From the NCBI GenBank assembly GCA_016223165.1, contig JACRPO010000003.1, forward strand, positions 124,001 to 188,000: a stretch of 64,000 nucleotides of DNA. Reading direction: 5' to 3'. The position numbers were made by a program, and so were the translations under genes. The first letter of the stretch is position 1, and each line of letters starts with the position of its first letter. Shown one piece after another: positions 47,700 through 59,727 of this stretch. The notes beneath the pieces were generated by a model, which was given only the letters and a program-made list of their open reading frames with translations, searched no databases and was not told the origin of the DNA. This DNA is from Burkholderiales bacterium (GTDB lineage: Bacteria > Pseudomonadota > Gammaproteobacteria > Burkholderiales > Burkholderiaceae_C).

Positions 47700-47703
<4 letters not shown>
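45349..47703 (-). CDS. nuoG: NADH-quinone oxidoreductase subunit G
   Basis: A 784-residue iron-sulfur subunit of the NADH-dehydrogenase arm. The N-terminal 2Fe-2S domain has [17 protein letters not shown], then [17 protein letters not shown]. 4Fe-4S binding follows in [14 protein letters not shown] and [15 protein letters not shown]. The rest is a molybdopterin-oxidoreductase-like domain without cofactor. The Cys set for the extra N7 cluster is not obvious. Its start overlaps the nuoF stop (ATGA). Confidence 0.97.
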
Positions 47704-49106
<1,403 letters not shown>

Positions 49107-49114
49107 GGTCGGGG

Positions 49115-49609
49115 TCAGTCCTTGGCCGCTTTCAGCGTCTCGACCAGTTCGTCGAGGCGGGCGTGGTCCATGAAGCTCAGCATCTGGCGGTCGTTGACGA
49201 GCATCACCGGCGCGTCGGCGCAGGCGCCGAGGCACTCGCTCGGCTGCACGGTGAAGGTGCCGTCGGCGGTGGTGCCGTAGGGCTCGACGCCGAGCTTCGC
49301 GCACAGGTGCTCGAGCGCGGTGTCGCCGCTGCGCAGCGCGCAGGGCAGGTTGGTGCAGACGTTGAGCTTGTACCTGCCCACCGGCTGCTGGTTGTACATG
49401 TTGTAGAAGGTCGTGACCTCGTGCACCGCGATCACGGGCATGCCGAGGTACTGGCCGACGGCCGCCTCGGCCTCGGGGCTGACGTGGCCCTTCTCGTGCT
49501 GCACGATGGCCAGGCAGGCCATCACCGCCGAGACCTTCTGCTCGGCCGGGTACTTGGCCACTTCCTTGTCGAAGCGGGCGCGCATCGCGGGGGAGATGAC
49601 GAAGCTCAT
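49115..49609 (-). CDS. nuoE: NADH-quinone oxidoreductase subunit E
   Basis: A 164-residue thioredoxin-like 2Fe-2S (N1a) subunit. Cluster ligands are seen in [13 protein letters not shown] and [30 protein letters not shown] precedes them. The start [13 protein letters not shown] at 49609 fits the family. Confidence 0.97.
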   Translation of the reverse strand: MSFVISPAMRARFDKEVAKYPAEQKVSAVMACLAIVQHEKGHVSPEAEAAVGQYLGMPVIAVHEVTTFYNMYNQQPVGRYKLNVCTNLPCALRSGDTALEHLCAKLGVEPYGTTADGTFTVQPSECLGACADAPVMLVNDRQMLSFMDHARLDELVETLKAAKD

Positions 49610-49668
49610 GGTCTCGTTCGGCGGGTGTTCACGTGTCGCAGCTGTCGCACCTGTCTCTTGGCGGCGGC

Positions 49669-50922
49669 TCAGCGGTCGATCTCGCCGAACACGATGTCCA
49701 TCGTGCCGATGATGGCCACGGCGTCGGCGATCATGTGCCCGCGCGCCATCTCGTCGAGCGCCGCGAGGTGGACGAAGCCGGGGGGGCGGATCTTCATGCG
49801 GTACGGCTTGTTGGCGCCGTCGCTGACGAAATAGATGCCGAACTCGCCCTTCGGGTGCTCGACGGCCGCATAGGACTCGCCCTCGGGCACGTGCATGCCC
49901 TCGGTGAAGAGCTTGAAGTGGTGGATCAGCTCCTCCATGTTGCCCTTCATGTCCACGCGCGGCGGCGGCGCGACCTTGTGGTTGTCGGTGATCACCGGGC
50001 CGGGGTGGGCGCGCAGCCAGTCGACGCACTGGCGGATGATGCGGTTGGCCTGCCGCATCTCCTCGATGCGCACGAGGTAGCGGTCGTAGGTGTCGCCGTT
50101 GACGCCCACGGGCACGTCGAAGTCCATGCGCTCGTAGACGTCGTAGGGCTGCTGCTTGCGCAGGTCCCAGGCGATGCCGCTGCCGCGCAGCATGGCGCCG
50201 GTGAAGCCGAGGTTGAGCGCGCGCTCCGGCGTGACGACGCCGATGCCCACGGTGCGCTGCTTCCAGATGCGGTTGTCGGTGAGCAGCGTCTCGTACTCGT
50301 CGACGTACTTCGGGAAGCGCTTGCAGAAGTCGTCGATGAAGTCGAGCAGCGAGCCCTGGCGGTTCTCGTTCAGCGCCTTGATGGCGCGCTCGTTCTTGAT
50401 GCGGCTCACCTGGTACTGCGGCATGCTCTCGGGCAGGTCGCGATAGACGCCGCCGGGGCGGAAGTAGGCCGCATGCATGCGCGCCCCGCTCACCGCCTCG
50501 TACATGTCGAAGATGTCCTCGCGCTCGCGGAAACAGTAGATGAAGATGTTCATCGCCCCGCAGTCGAGGCCGTGGCAGCCGAGCCAGAGCAAGTGGTTCA
50601 GCAGGCGCGTGAGCTCGGCGAACATGACGCGGATGTACTGCGCGCGCTCGGGCACCTCGACGCCCAGCAGCTTCTCGATGGCCAGGCAGTAGGCGTGCTC
50701 GTTGCACATCATCGACACGTAGTCGAGCCGGTCCATGTAGGGCAGGCTCTGGATGTACGTGCGCGTCTCGGCCAGCTTCTCGGTGGCGCGGTGCAGCAGG
50801 CCGATATGCGGGTCGGCACGCTGGATGACCTCGCCGTCGAGCTCGAGCACGAGACGCAGCACGCCGTGCGCCGCCGGGTGCTGCGGGCCGAAGTTGAGCG
50901 TGTAGTTCTTGATCTCAGCCAT
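49669..50922 (-). CDS. nuoD: NADH-quinone oxidoreductase subunit D
   Basis: A 417-residue 49-kDa-type subunit forming the quinone pocket with Nuo[22 protein letters not shown] is the conserved N-terminal loop containing the quinone-contacting His, and [15 protein letters not shown] and [14 protein letters not shown] are further signatures. It is derived from the large subunit of NiFe hydrogenases but without nickel ligands. Confidence 0.98.
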   Translation of the reverse strand: MAEIKNYTLNFGPQHPAAHGVLRLVLELDGEVIQRADPHIGLLHRATEKLAETRTYIQSLPYMDRLDYVSMMCNEHAYCLAIEKLLGVEVPERAQYIRVMFAELTRLLNHLLWLGCHGLDCGAMNIFIYCFREREDIFDMYEAVSGARMHAAYFRPGGVYRDLPESMPQYQVSRIKNERAIKALNENRQGSLLDFIDDFCKRFPKYVDEYETLLTDNRIWKQRTVGIGVVTPERALNLGFTGAMLRGSGIAWDLRKQQPYDVYERMDFDVPVGVNGDTYDRYLVRIEEMRQANRIIRQCVDWLRAHPGPVITDNHKVAPPPRVDMKGNMEELIHHFKLFTEGMHVPEGESYAAVEHPKGEFGIYFVSDGANKPYRMKIRPPGFVHLAALDEMARGHMIADAVAIIGTMDIVFGEIDR

Positions 50923-50949
50923 GGAACACCGCGGGCCGCCTCGGGGGGC

Positions 50950-51549
50950 TCATTTGATGCCGCCGTAGTGGTCCTCGCGGACCACCCGCGGCACCACCTC
51001 GCGCGGCTCGATCGTCACCGGCTGGTAGATGACGCGCTTCTTCTGCTCGTCGTAGCGCATCTCGACGTGCCCGCTGACCGGGAAGTCCTTGCGCATCGGG
51101 TGGCCGATGAAGCCGTAGTCGGTGAGGATGCGGCGCAGGTCGACATGGCCGTCGAAGATGATGCCGTACATGTCGAAGGCCTCGCGCTCGAACCAGTTGG
51201 CCGAGCTCCACACCCCGGTGACCGAGGCCACCTGCGGCAGCTCGTCGTCGGGGGCGAAGGCCTTCAGGCGCACGCGCCAGTTCTGCGCCACCGACAGCAG
51301 GTGCGAGACGACGCAGTAGCGGGGGCCCTCCCAGGGCTCGTTCCGGTAGTCGGCATAGTCGACGCCGCACAGGTCGACGAGCTGCTCGAACTTCAGCGCC
51401 TCATGCGACTGCAACAGGCGCGCCGTCTCGAGGTAGCGCTCGGCAGGCACGGTGATGGTGATCTCGCCGCGCGCGCGCACCAGCAACTTGATGCGCTCGC
51501 CGGGCGTGGCCCCGAGTGCGGCCTGCAGGTTGTCGAGTTTCTGCGTCAT
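50950..51549 (-). CDS. nuoC: NADH-quinone oxidoreductase subunit C
   Basis: A 199-residue 30-kDa-type subunit. [25 protein letters not shown] is the classic signature, followed by [12 protein letters not shown]. Separate from nuoD, as usual in betaproteobacteria (fused in enterobacteria). Confidence 0.98.
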   Translation of the reverse strand: MTQKLDNLQAALGATPGERIKLLVRARGEITITVPAERYLETARLLQSHEALKFEQLVDLCGVDYADYRNEPWEGPRYCVVSHLLSVAQNWRVRLKAFAPDDELPQVASVTGVWSSANWFEREAFDMYGIIFDGHVDLRRILTDYGFIGHPMRKDFPVSGHVEMRYDEQKKRVIYQPVTIEPREVVPRVVREDHYGGIK

Positions 51550-51597
51550 CGGGTGGGGCCGTGGTCGGTGTTCGCTCGTTCAGCGGTCAGCGTGCGC

Positions 51598-52074
51598 TCA
51601 GCGCGCGATCGTGTTCTCGCGCCGGATCTTGGCCTGCAGCTGCAGCACGCCGTACAGCAACGCCTCGGCGGTGGGCGGGCAGCCGGGCACGTAGACATCG
51701 ACCGGCACGATGCGGTCGCAGCCGCGCACGACTGAGTAGCTGTAGTGGTAGTAGCCGCCGCCGTTGGCGCACGAGCCCATGCTGATCACCCAGCGCGGCT
51801 CGGCCATCTGGTCGTAGACCTTGCGCAGCGCCGGCGCCATCTTGTTGCACAGCGTGCCGGCGACGATCATGAGGTCACTCTGCCGCGGGCTCGGGCGGAA
51901 GAGCATGCCGAAGCGGTCGATGTCGTAGCGCGCTGCGCCGGCATGCATCATTTCCACGGCGCAGCACGCGAGGCCGAAGGTCATCGGCCACAGCGAGCCG
52001 GTCTTCGACCAGTTGATCAGCTTGTCGACCGACGTGGTGACGAAGCCTTCCTTCAGAACGCCTTCGATGCCCAT
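51598..52074 (-). CDS. nuoB: NADH-quinone oxidoreductase subunit B
   Basis: A 158-residue subunit carrying the terminal 4Fe-4S cluster N2. The adjacent cysteines in [10 protein letters not shown], the Cys in [13 protein letters not shown] and the one in [12 protein letters not shown] are the ligands. [15 protein letters not shown] is the family N-terminus. Confidence 0.98.
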   Translation of the reverse strand: MGIEGVLKEGFVTTSVDKLINWSKTGSLWPMTFGLACCAVEMMHAGAARYDIDRFGMLFRPSPRQSDLMIVAGTLCNKMAPALRKVYDQMAEPRWVISMGSCANGGGYYHYSYSVVRGCDRIVPVDVYVPGCPPTAEALLYGVLQLQAKIRRENTIAR

Positions 52075-52118
52075 GTCATGTCACTCCTGATGATCCTCGA
52101 GTTCGCCGGCCGGAGAGC

Positions 52119-52478
52119 TCACTCCCAATCCAGCGCACCCTTCTTCCACTCGTAGACGAAACCCACCACGAGGATGAGCAGGAAGACCATCATGGCCCAG
52201 AAGCCTGACGTGCCGATGTCGTGCAGCGCCACTGCCCATGGGAAGAGAAAGGCGATCTCGAGGTCGAACAGGATGAACAGGATCGCGACGAGGTAGTAGC
52301 GCACGTCGAACTTCATGCGCGCGTCCTCGAAGGCCTCGAAACCGCACTCGTACGGGCTGTTCTTGGCGGCGTCGGGCCGGTTCGGGCCGAAGACGAAGCC
52401 CAGCACCTGCGGCGCGACACCGACGCCGACCCCCACGAGGATGAACAGGATCACCGGCAGGTAGGGTTGCAGGTCCAT
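52119..52478 (-). CDS. nuoA: NADH-quinone oxidoreductase subunit A
   Basis: A 119-residue, three-helix membrane subunit. [20 protein letters not shown] is the loop with the redox-sensitive Cys, and [19 protein letters not shown] follows. First gene of the complete nuoA-N operon. The start at 52478 is the family start; the spacer upstream up to the tRNA terminator at 52596 must hold its promoter, but no convincing sigma-70 boxes were seen. Confidence 0.98.
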   Translation of the reverse strand: MDLQPYLPVILFILVGVGVGVAPQVLGFVFGPNRPDAAKNSPYECGFEAFEDARMKFDVRYYLVAILFILFDLEIAFLFPWAVALHDIGTSGFWAMMVFLLILVVGFVYEWKKGALDWE

Positions 52479-52595
52479 CGGGGTTCTCGCTCCTGGCGAA
52501 TCTTCGCCTTCTTGTCGCGGCCGGCCCTTGATCTGGATCGTGCGCCGCATCGACTCCGTGTCGACGTCGGACGCCGCTTGGGTGCTGCAGCGGCC

Positions 52596-52643
52596 AAAAA
52601 AAAGGGCGCGCTCACATCGACTCTCGCCGTACGGGTGCGCGCC
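52596..52643 (-). terminator. Terminator-like hairpin after tRNA-Leu, before nuoA
   Basis: On the minus strand GGCGCGC and GCGCGCC pair across a 25-base loop, and eight Ts follow directly. It would end the tRNA transcript and insulate nuoA from secG-tpiA-pnp transcription. The long loop makes it less than ideal. Confidence 0.6.
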
Positions 52644-52667
52644 TGGATCACTCGTCTAACGCTTGTC

Positions 52668-52752
52668 TGGTGCCGACGGCGAGACTCGAACTCGCACAGC
52701 TTTCGCCACTACCCCCTCAAGATAGCGTGTCTACCAATTTCACCACGTCGGC
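52668..52752 (-). tRNA. tRNA-Leu (anticodon GAG)
   Basis: The minus strand gives an 85-base cloverleaf with 3' CCA encoded. The acceptor stem GCCGACG pairs with CGTCGGC, the D arm is GTG...CAC, and the anticodon stem CTATC/GGTAG closes the loop TTGAGGG with anticodon GAG at positions 34-36. A long class II variable arm (typical of Leu) follows, then the T arm GCGAG-TTCGAGT-CTCGC. It reads CUC/CUU codons. It sits between secG and nuoA as in many Burkholderiales. Confidence 0.97.
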
Positions 52753-52829
52753 TGGGACGTCAATCTCTCTTCATCGGCCCCGTCATGCCCCGTCGTGCAT
52801 GAGGGATCGGCTTGCCGGGACCAACCGAA

Positions 52830-52857
52830 ATTCTAGCCCGATTCACTTGCTCGTCGA
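52830..52857 (-). promoter_or_regulatory. Candidate promoter for tRNA-Leu
   Basis: The minus strand shows TCGACG, 16 bases, then TAGAAT, a sigma-70 type pair overlapping the 3' end of secG. Transcription would start near 52823, about 70 bases before the tRNA. Confidence 0.4.
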
Positions 52858-53313
52858 TGCCGCCGATGGCGGCGTGGCGGCTGCGGGCAGCGTGGTCGCC
52901 GGCGCAGGCACACCCGCTGCGGCTGCCGAAGCGGCGCCGGCAGGCGAGGCACCCGGCGCTGCCGTCGGCGCCGTCGGGATGGCGCCGGTGGCGGGGCCAC
53001 TGGCACCCGCGCCCGCGGCCGCGCTCGCCCCTGCCGCGGGCCGGTCGAGCACGCTGCCGCCTTCGGCACGCTGGCCGCCGCTGCCGAGATAGGCGAGCAC
53101 CAGCGTGCAGATGAAGAAGATCGTCGCGCACACCGCCGTCGAGCGCGAGAGGAAGTTGGCGCTGCCCGTGGCACCGAAGAGGCTGCCCGATGCACCGCTG
53201 CCGAACGAGGCGCCCATGTCGGCGCCCTTGCCGTGCTGCACGAGCACGAGGCCGATCATCGCCAGCGCCGACAGCAGCTGAACGGCGAGGACCAGCGTCA
53301 ACCAGAATTGCAT
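52843..53313 (-). CDS. secG: Preprotein translocase subunit SecG
   Basis: A 156-residue small subunit of the SecYEG channel. Two helices are visible: WLTLVLAVQLLSALAMIGLVLVQHG at the start, and a second near residues 50-72, separated by the conserved KGADMGASFGSGASGSLFGATG loop. After about residue 80 comes a long Ala/Pro/Gly-rich tail, common in betaproteobacterial SecG. It lies 52 bases after tpiA. Confidence 0.95.
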   Translation of the reverse strand: MQFWLTLVLAVQLLSALAMIGLVLVQHGKGADMGASFGSGASGSLFGATGSANFLSRSTAVCATIFFICTLVLAYLGSGGQRAEGGSVLDRPAAGASAAAGAGASGPATGAIPTAPTAAPGASPAGAASAAAAGVPAPATTLPAAATPPSAASTSK

Positions 53314-53365
53314 GATCGAGAGACTCCAGGGATCCGGGGAAGTGAGGTGCGCGGCGCGGCCGTTC

Positions 53366-54115
<750 letters not shown>

Positions 54116-54140
54116 CAGATCCTCCGAACGGGACGAAGAG

Positions 54141-55139
54141 TCATCGCCAGGCCAGCACGATCTTGCCGACGTGCGTGCTGCTCTCCATCAGGGCGTGCGC
54201 CTCGGCGGCCTGCTCGGCCGCGAACACCTGGTGGATGACGGGCTTGACACGGCCGGCCGCGATGAGCGGCCAGACCTGTTCGCGCAGCTCGCGCGCCAGC
54301 TGCGTCTTGTAGGCGACCGAGCGCGGGCGCAGCGTCGAGCCGGTGATCGCCAGGCGCTTGCGCAGCAGGAGGCCGGCATCGATGCGCGCCGCGGTGCCGC
54401 CCTGCACGGCGATGAGCGCCAGGCGCCCGTCCTCGGCCATGCATTGCAGCTCGCGCTCGATGTAGTCGCCGCCGACCATGTCGAGCACGACGTGCGCGCC
54501 CTTGCCGCCGGTGAGGCGCTTCGTCTCGGCGACGAAGTCCTGCGTGCGGTAGTTGATGCCGTGGTCGGCACCGAGGGCGACGCAGGCCTTGCACTTGTCG
54601 TCGCTGCCGGCGGTGACGATGACGGTGCAGCGGCCATCGCAGACGGCCTTGGCGAGCTGGATGGCGGTGACGCCGATGCCGCTGGAGCCGCCCTGCACGA
54701 GCAGCGTCTCGCCGGGCTGCAGCCGGGCGATGGAGAAGACGTTCTGCCAGACGGTGAAGAAGGTCTCGGGCAGGCTCGCCGCCTCGACCATCGACAAGCC
54801 CTGCGGCACCGGCAGGCATTGGCCGGCCGGCGCCACGCAGCGCTCGGCATAGCCGCCGCCGGCGACGAGCGCACACACCGGGTCGCCGAGCTTCAGCCCG
54901 GCATCGGCGAGGTCGGCCGCGGCGCCGCCGGCCACCGTGCCGGCGATCTCGAGACCGGGCAGGTCCGAGACGCCGGGCGGCATCGGATAGAGCCCCTTGC
55001 GCTGCAGCACGTCGGGCCGGTTGATGCCCGAAGCCTGCACGGCGATGAGCAGCTCACCGGCCGCCGGCACCGGCTCCGGCCGCTCGGTGCCTTGCAGCAC
55101 TTCGGGCGGACCGAAGCGCGAAATCTCGATCGCGCGCAT
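54141..55139 (-). CDS. NAD(P)H:quinone oxidoreductase (zinc-less MDR family)
   Basis: A 332-residue medium-chain dehydrogenase/reductase without zinc ligands, QOR/PIG3 type. [27 protein letters not shown] is typical, and the nucleotide loop is [17 protein letters not shown]. It reduces quinones or enones with [15 protein letters not shown] at 55139 is the family start. It is inserted between pnp and tpiA as in related genomes. Confidence 0.93.
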   Translation of the reverse strand: MRAIEISRFGPPEVLQGTERPEPVPAAGELLIAVQASGINRPDVLQRKGLYPMPPGVSDLPGLEIAGTVAGGAAADLADAGLKLGDPVCALVAGGGYAERCVAPAGQCLPVPQGLSMVEAASLPETFFTVWQNVFSIARLQPGETLLVQGGSSGIGVTAIQLAKAVCDGRCTVIVTAGSDDKCKACVALGADHGINYRTQDFVAETKRLTGGKGAHVVLDMVGGDYIERELQCMAEDGRLALIAVQGGTAARIDAGLLLRKRLAITGSTLRPRSVAYKTQLARELREQVWPLIAAGRVKPVIHQVFAAEQAAEAHALMESSTHVGKIVLAWR

Positions 55140-55150
55140 CGCGGGCACGC

Positions 55151-57538
55151 TCAGGCCTGGCCGCCCGAACCGCCCGCCCCGCCCACGCCACCCACGCCGC
55201 CCTGGCCACCGGAAGGCGGGTTGCCGCCGCCGGAAGGATCGGCCTCGGGAGCGGCGGGCACCGGCGCCGGCACACCGGCATCGGCCGTCGCCATCTCGGT
55301 GCCGGAACCCTCTCGCGGTTCACGGGGCTCGCGTGGCTCACGCGGCTCGCGCTCGCGACGCGGACCGCGGTCGCGGTCGCCGCGCGGGCCGCGGTCGCGG
55401 TCCCCGAAGTCGCGTCGCGGCCGCTCCTCCTCGACATAGCCCTCGGGCCGGTCGAGCAGCGCCTTCATGCTGAGCTTGATGCGGCCCTTGTCGTCGGTCT
55501 CGAGCACCTTGACCTTCACCACCTGGCCTTCCTGCAGGTAGTCGGTGACCTTCTCGACACGCTGGTGGGCGATCTGGCTGATGTGCAGCAGGCCGTCCTT
55601 GCCGGGCAGGATCTGCACGAGCGCGCCGAACTCGAGGATCTTGGTGATCGGGCCTTCGTAGACCTTGCCGATCTCGGCTTCGGCGGTGATCTCCTCGATG
55701 CGGCGCTTCGCATGCTCGGCCTTGGCCGCCTCGGTGCTGGCGATGGTGATCGTGCCGTCCTCGCCGATGTCGATCGTCGTGCCCGTCTCCTCGGTCAGCG
55801 CGCGGATGGTGGCGCCGCCCTTGCCGATGACGTCGCGGATCTTCTCCGGGTTGATCTTCATCGTGTACAGGCGCGGCGCGAACTGGCTCACCTCGGTCTT
55901 GGCGCCGCCGATCGCTTCCACCATCTTCGCGAGGATGTGCAGGCGCGCTTCCTTGGCCTGCGCCAGCGCCACCTGCATGATCTCCTTGGTGATGCCCTGG
56001 ATCTTGATGTCCATCTGCAGGGCCGTGATGCCAGCGCCGGTGCCGGCCACCTTGAAGTCCATGTCGCCGAGGTGGTCCTCGTCGCCGAGGATGTCGGTGA
56101 GCACGGCAAAGCGGTTGCCTTCCTTGATGAGGCCCATGGCGATGCCGGCCACGTGTGCCTTCATCGGCACGCCGGCGTCCATGAGGCTCAGGCAGCCGCC
56201 GCAGACGCTGGCCATCGACGAGCTGCCGTTGCTCTCGGTGATCTCGCTCACCACGCGCAGCGTGTAGGGGAACTCCTCGCTCGTGGGCAGCACGGCCGCG
56301 AGCGCGCGCTTGGCCAGGCGGCCGTGGCCGATCTCGCGCCGCTTCGGGCTGCCGACACGGCCCGTTTCGCCGGTGGCGAAGGGCGGCATGTTGTAGTGGA
56401 GCATGAAGCGGTCTTCGAACTCGCCGGCCAGCGCGTCGATGCGCTGTGCGTCGCGCCCCGTACCGAGCGTCGCGGCCACCAGCGCCTGCGTCTCGCCGCG
56501 CGTGAAGAGCGCGCTGCCGTGGGTGCGGGGCAGGAGGCCGGTGCGGATCTCGATCGGGCGCACGGTGCGCGTGTCGCGGCCGTCGATGCGCGGCTCGCCG
56601 GCGAGGATCTGGCTGCGCACGATGCGGCTCTCGATCTCGAACAGGAGGTTCTCGACCTTGACGCCGTCGAACTCGGTGCCGTCGGCCTTCAGCGCCGCCA
56701 TGACCTCGGCGTAGGCGCTGCGGCAGGCCTGCGTGCGCGCCTGCTTGCTGCGGATCTGGTAGGCGGCGCGCAGCTTTTCCTCGCCGAGCGCGGTGACCTT
56801 GGCGATGAAGGCCTCGTCCTTGGCTGGCGCCTGCCACTGCCATTCGGGCTTGCCGGCGTCGCGCACGAGCTCGTTGATGGCCGCGATGGCGATGTTGCCC
56901 TGGTCATGGCCGAAGACCACGGCGCCGAGCATCACCTCCTCGGTGAGCTGCTGCGCCTCGCTCTCGACCATCAGCACGGCGCCTTCGGTGCCGGCGACGA
57001 CGAGGTCCATCTGGCTCTCGGCGAGCTGGGTCTTGCTCGGGTTGAGCACGTACTGGCCTTCGAGGTAGCCGACACGTGCCGCGCCGATGGGGCCGTTGAA
57101 CGGCACGCCGCTGATCGCCAGCGCGGCGCTGGCGCCGATCATCGACGGGATGTCGGCCGCCACCTCGGGGTTCAGGCTCAGCACGTGGATGACGACCTGC
57201 ACCTCGTTGAAGAAGCCGTCCGGGAAGAGCGGGCGGATCGGGCGGTCGATGAGGCGGCTCGTCAGCGTCTCGAGCTCGCTCGGGCGGCCTTCGCGCTTGA
57301 AGAAGCTGCCCGGGATCTTGCCCGCGGCGTAGGTCTTCTCGATGTAGTCGACGGTGAGCGGGAAGAAGTCCTGCCCCGCCTTGGCCTCGGTGCGCGCGAC
57401 GACGGTGGCGAGCACGACGGTGTCGTCCATGTTCACCAGCACGGCGCCGCCGGACTGGCGGGCGATCTCACCGGTTTCGAGCGTGACCGTGTTCGCGCCC
57501 CATTGGAAGCTCTTGGTGACCTTGTTGAACATGCTCAT
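55151..57538 (-). CDS. pnp: Polyribonucleotide nucleotidyltransferase
   Basis: A 795-residue phosphorolytic 3'-5' exoribonuclease (PNPase). There are two RNase PH-like domains ([24 protein letters not shown] in the first; [17 protein letters not shown] and [24 protein letters not shown] in the second), a KH domain ([15 protein letters not shown]) and an S1 domain ([26 protein letters not shown]). The C-terminal ~95 residues are an Arg/Asp/Glu-rich then Gly/Pro/Ala-rich tail with PREPREPRE repeats, longer than in E. coli. It is 174 bases downstream of rpsO. Confidence 0.98.
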   Translation of the reverse strand: MSMFNKVTKSFQWGANTVTLETGEIARQSGGAVLVNMDDTVVLATVVARTEAKAGQDFFPLTVDYIEKTYAAGKIPGSFFKREGRPSELETLTSRLIDRPIRPLFPDGFFNEVQVVIHVLSLNPEVAADIPSMIGASAALAISGVPFNGPIGAARVGYLEGQYVLNPSKTQLAESQMDLVVAGTEGAVLMVESEAQQLTEEVMLGAVVFGHDQGNIAIAAINELVRDAGKPEWQWQAPAKDEAFIAKVTALGEEKLRAAYQIRSKQARTQACRSAYAEVMAALKADGTEFDGVKVENLLFEIESRIVRSQILAGEPRIDGRDTRTVRPIEIRTGLLPRTHGSALFTRGETQALVAATLGTGRDAQRIDALAGEFEDRFMLHYNMPPFATGETGRVGSPKRREIGHGRLAKRALAAVLPTSEEFPYTLRVVSEITESNGSSSMASVCGGCLSLMDAGVPMKAHVAGIAMGLIKEGNRFAVLTDILGDEDHLGDMDFKVAGTGAGITALQMDIKIQGITKEIMQVALAQAKEARLHILAKMVEAIGGAKTEVSQFAPRLYTMKINPEKIRDVIGKGGATIRALTEETGTTIDIGEDGTITIASTEAAKAEHAKRRIEEITAEAEIGKVYEGPITKILEFGALVQILPGKDGLLHISQIAHQRVEKVTDYLQEGQVVKVKVLETDDKGRIKLSMKALLDRPEGYVEEERPRRDFGDRDRGPRGDRDRGPRREREPREPREPREPREGSGTEMATADAGVPAPVPAAPEADPSGGGNPPSGGQGGVGGVGGAGGSGGQA

Positions 57539-57592
57539 GCGTGCATCTCCTGTGTCGACTGTGTTGAGTCAGCGAGTGGGTGCGCGCGATGC

Positions 57593-57632
57593 CATTCCGT
57601 CGAAGCCCTGTCGCGAAGGCGTCGGTGGAATG
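57593..57632 (-). promoter_or_regulatory. Imperfect hairpin in the rpsO-pnp leader
   Basis: CATTCC/GGAATG, CGA/TCG and GCC/GGC pair in turn with small internal loops, giving a long irregular stem about 55 bases before the pnp start. It occupies the position of the E. coli RNase III-cleaved hairpin through which PNPase represses itself. That role here is inferred. Confidence 0.5.
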
Positions 57633-57712
57633 ACACGGCAGCGTGCAACCCTGAGGTGGTGGTGGATGCGGGCGGCCAGCCGGTGCGCAGGCCGCCCGGG
57701 CGGATGGCCCGG

Positions 57713-57982
57713 CTACTTGCGCAGGCCGAGCTTGGCGATGAGCGCGGTGTAGCGCTCGGCGTCCTTGTCCTTCAGGTAGGTCAGCAGGCGCTTGCGCTGG
57801 TTGACGAGCTTGAGCAGCCCGCGGCGGCCGTGGTGGTCTTTCAGGTGCTGCTTGAAGTGCGGCGTGAGTTCGTTGATGCGCGCGGTGAGCAACGCGACCT
57901 GCACTTCGGGGCTGCCGGTGTCGGCGGCGCTGCGGGCGTTGCCCTTGACGATGTCGGCTTTGGCGGCGGTGGTGAGCGGCAT
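57713..57982 (-). CDS. rpsO: 30S ribosomal protein S15
   Basis: An 89-residue protein binding the central domain of 16S r[53 protein letters not shown] is essentially canonical. The start at 57982 matches the family length; the frame continues upstream without support. It is the first gene of the rpsO-pnp unit. Confidence 0.98.
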   Translation of the reverse strand: MPLTTAAKADIVKGNARSAADTGSPEVQVALLTARINELTPHFKQHLKDHHGRRGLLKLVNQRKRLLTYLKDKDAERYTALIAKLGLRK

Positions 57983-58180
57983 GGCGGGTGCGTTTCCTGT
58001 GTGGAAGCGGAAGACCTGCCGCGCTGTCGTGCCGCGCCTCTGTGGATGAGGGCCGGCGTCGCACGCGAAGGTTTCCGGGAGTGGACTTGCGGTCACCAGT
58101 GAAACCGACCGGTGCCGTGCTGTGCCTGCTGCGCGGGGGGCGTGCGAAGCGCCGGAGGATCCCACGAGCGAGCGGGCGGC

Positions 58181-58186
58181 ATTATA
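58181..58186 (-). promoter_or_regulatory. -10 box (TATAAT) for rpsO-pnp
   Basis: A perfect TATAAT on the minus strand, within GTGGCTATAATGCC, is the best -10 element seen in this GC-rich window. The expected -35 position has only GAAGGG. Transcription would start near 58174, leaving a leader of about 190 bases before rpsO that could hold an S15 autoregulatory structure. Confidence 0.55.
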
Positions 58187-58247
58187 GCCACGTGGCCTCG
58201 GCGCCCTTCTGGCGTGCCCTCCTGCTCGCGCCTGCGCCCCGCCTTCT

Positions 58248-59318
58248 TCAGGCCGTCATCAGTTCCTCGAGCGGCCAGCGCGGGCGCACGTCGAAGGCGC
58301 CGGCCTGCGTGCCCCGGTCGAGCCCGGCCTGCACGCGCATGGCGGCCGCGAGGGCGATCATCGCGCCGTTGTCGGTGCACAGCGCCGGCGGCGGGAAGTG
58401 GACCTGCGCTCCCTGCCGCGCCGCGCCGGCGGTGAGCGCCGAGCGCAGGCGCCGATTGGCGCCGACGCCGCCGGCGACGACGAGGCGATCGAGGCCGCTC
58501 TCGCGCAGCGAGCGCAGCGTCTTGGCCACCAGCACGTCGACGATGGCTGCCTGCGTGCTGGCCGCCAGGTCGGCGCGCGCCGCCGGCGAGGGCTGCAGGC
58601 CGAGCTTGCGCCATTGCGTCGCCACGGCCGTCTTCAGGCCGGCGAACGAGAAGTCGAGGTCGCCGCTGTGCAAGAGCGGGCGCGGCAGCGCGAAGGCGCG
58701 CTCGTCGCCCTGCTCGGCCAGCTGCGCCAGGGCCGGGCCGCCGGGATAGCCGAGCTCGAGCAGCTTGGCACTCTTGTCGAAGGCCTCGCCGGCGGCGTCG
58801 TCGATGGTCTCGCCGAGCAGCGCATAGCGGCCGACGCCATCGACGCGCATCAGCTGCGTGTGCCCGCCGGAGACCAGCAGCGCGACGAACGGGAACTGCG
58901 GCGGCTCGCTGCCGAGGAAGGGCGACAGCAGGTGCCCTTCCAGGTGGTGGATGCCGAGGGTCGGCCTGCCCAGCGCCGCGCCGAGGGCCACCGCCACGCC
59001 GGCGCCGACGAGCAGCGCGCCGGCGAGGCCGGGACCGCGCGTGTAGGCCACGAGATCGACTGCGGAGAGCTCGAGTCCGGCCGAGGCAAGCACGCGCCGC
59101 GCCAGCGGCAGCACGCGCCGGATGTGGTCACGCGACGCCAACTCGGGCACGACACCGCCGTAGGCCTCGTGCATCGCCGCCTGGCTGTGCAGGGCCTCGG
59201 CGAGCAGGCGCGGCGGCGGGCCGGGCGCATCGGGCGCACGGATCCCGGCGCGCGAGTCAGCCTGCACGAGCGCCACGCCCGTCTCGTCGCAGGAGGATTC
59301 GAAGCCGAGGACGTTCAC
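58248..59318 (-). CDS. tsaD: tRNA N6-adenosine threonylcarbamoyltransferase TsaD
   Basis: A 356-residue ASKHA-fold enzyme that transfers threonylcarbamoyl to A37 of ANN-decoding tRNAs with TsaB/Tsa[16 protein letters not shown] is the N-terminal phosphate loop; metal ligands are in [10 protein letters not shown], preceded by [22 protein letters not shown] and [10 protein letters not shown] follow, and the third ligand region is [15 protein letters not shown]. The GTG at 59318 puts the family start (VNVLGFESS) at residue 1; an ATG at 59357 would add 13 residues. No clear ribosome-binding site settles it. It is downstream of fdx on the same strand. Confidence 0.95.
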   Translation of the reverse strand: MNVLGFESSCDETGVALVQADSRAGIRAPDAPGPPPRLLAEALHSQAAMHEAYGGVVPELASRDHIRRVLPLARRVLASAGLELSAVDLVAYTRGPGLAGALLVGAGVAVALGAALGRPTLGIHHLEGHLLSPFLGSEPPQFPFVALLVSGGHTQLMRVDGVGRYALLGETIDDAAGEAFDKSAKLLELGYPGGPALAQLAEQGDERAFALPRPLLHSGDLDFSFAGLKTAVATQWRKLGLQPSPAARADLAASTQAAIVDVLVAKTLRSLRESGLDRLVVAGGVGANRRLRSALTAGAARQGAQVHFPPPALCTDNGAMIALAAAMRVQAGLDRGTQAGAFDVRPRWPLEELMTA

Positions 59319-59385
59319 GTCGCGATCTTCGCCGATGCCCTGCCCGCCTTCTTCCATCTGGCAAGCCGGCGGGCCGGCACGTTGC

Positions 59386-59727
59386 TCAATCGTGCTTTTC
59401 CTTGGCGTGGTTGATCGAGTATTTCGGGATCTCGATCGTCACGTCCTGGTCGCTGACGATGGCCTGGCACGACAGGCGCGAAGTCGGCGTCAGGCCCCAG
59501 GCGCGGTCGAGCAGGTCCTCCTCGGCCTCGTCCATCTCGCCCAGCGACGCGAAGCCCTCCTTCACCACCACGTGGCATGTCGTGCAGGCGCAGCTCATCT
59601 CGCACGCGTGCTCGATGGCGATGCCGTTCTCGAGCAGCGCCTCGCAGATCGAGGTACCGCGCTCGGCGGTGATCTCGTCGCCCTGCGGGCAGTACTCGGC
59701 GTGCGGGAGGATGCGGATGACGGGCAT
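59386..59727 (-). CDS. fdx: ISC-type 2Fe-2S ferredoxin
   Basis: A 113-residue adrenodoxin-type ferredoxin that supplies electrons for Fe-S cluster assembly. Cluster ligands are C42, C48, C51 ([12 protein letters not shown]) and C87 (LSCQAI). The ATG shares one base with the hscA stop (TGATG), showing translational coupling. Confidence 0.97.
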   Translation of the reverse strand: MPVIRILPHAEYCPQGDEITAERGTSICEALLENGIAIEHACEMSCACTTCHVVVKEGFASLGEMDEAEEDLLDRAWGLTPTSRLSCQAIVSDQDVTIEIPKYSINHAKEKHD

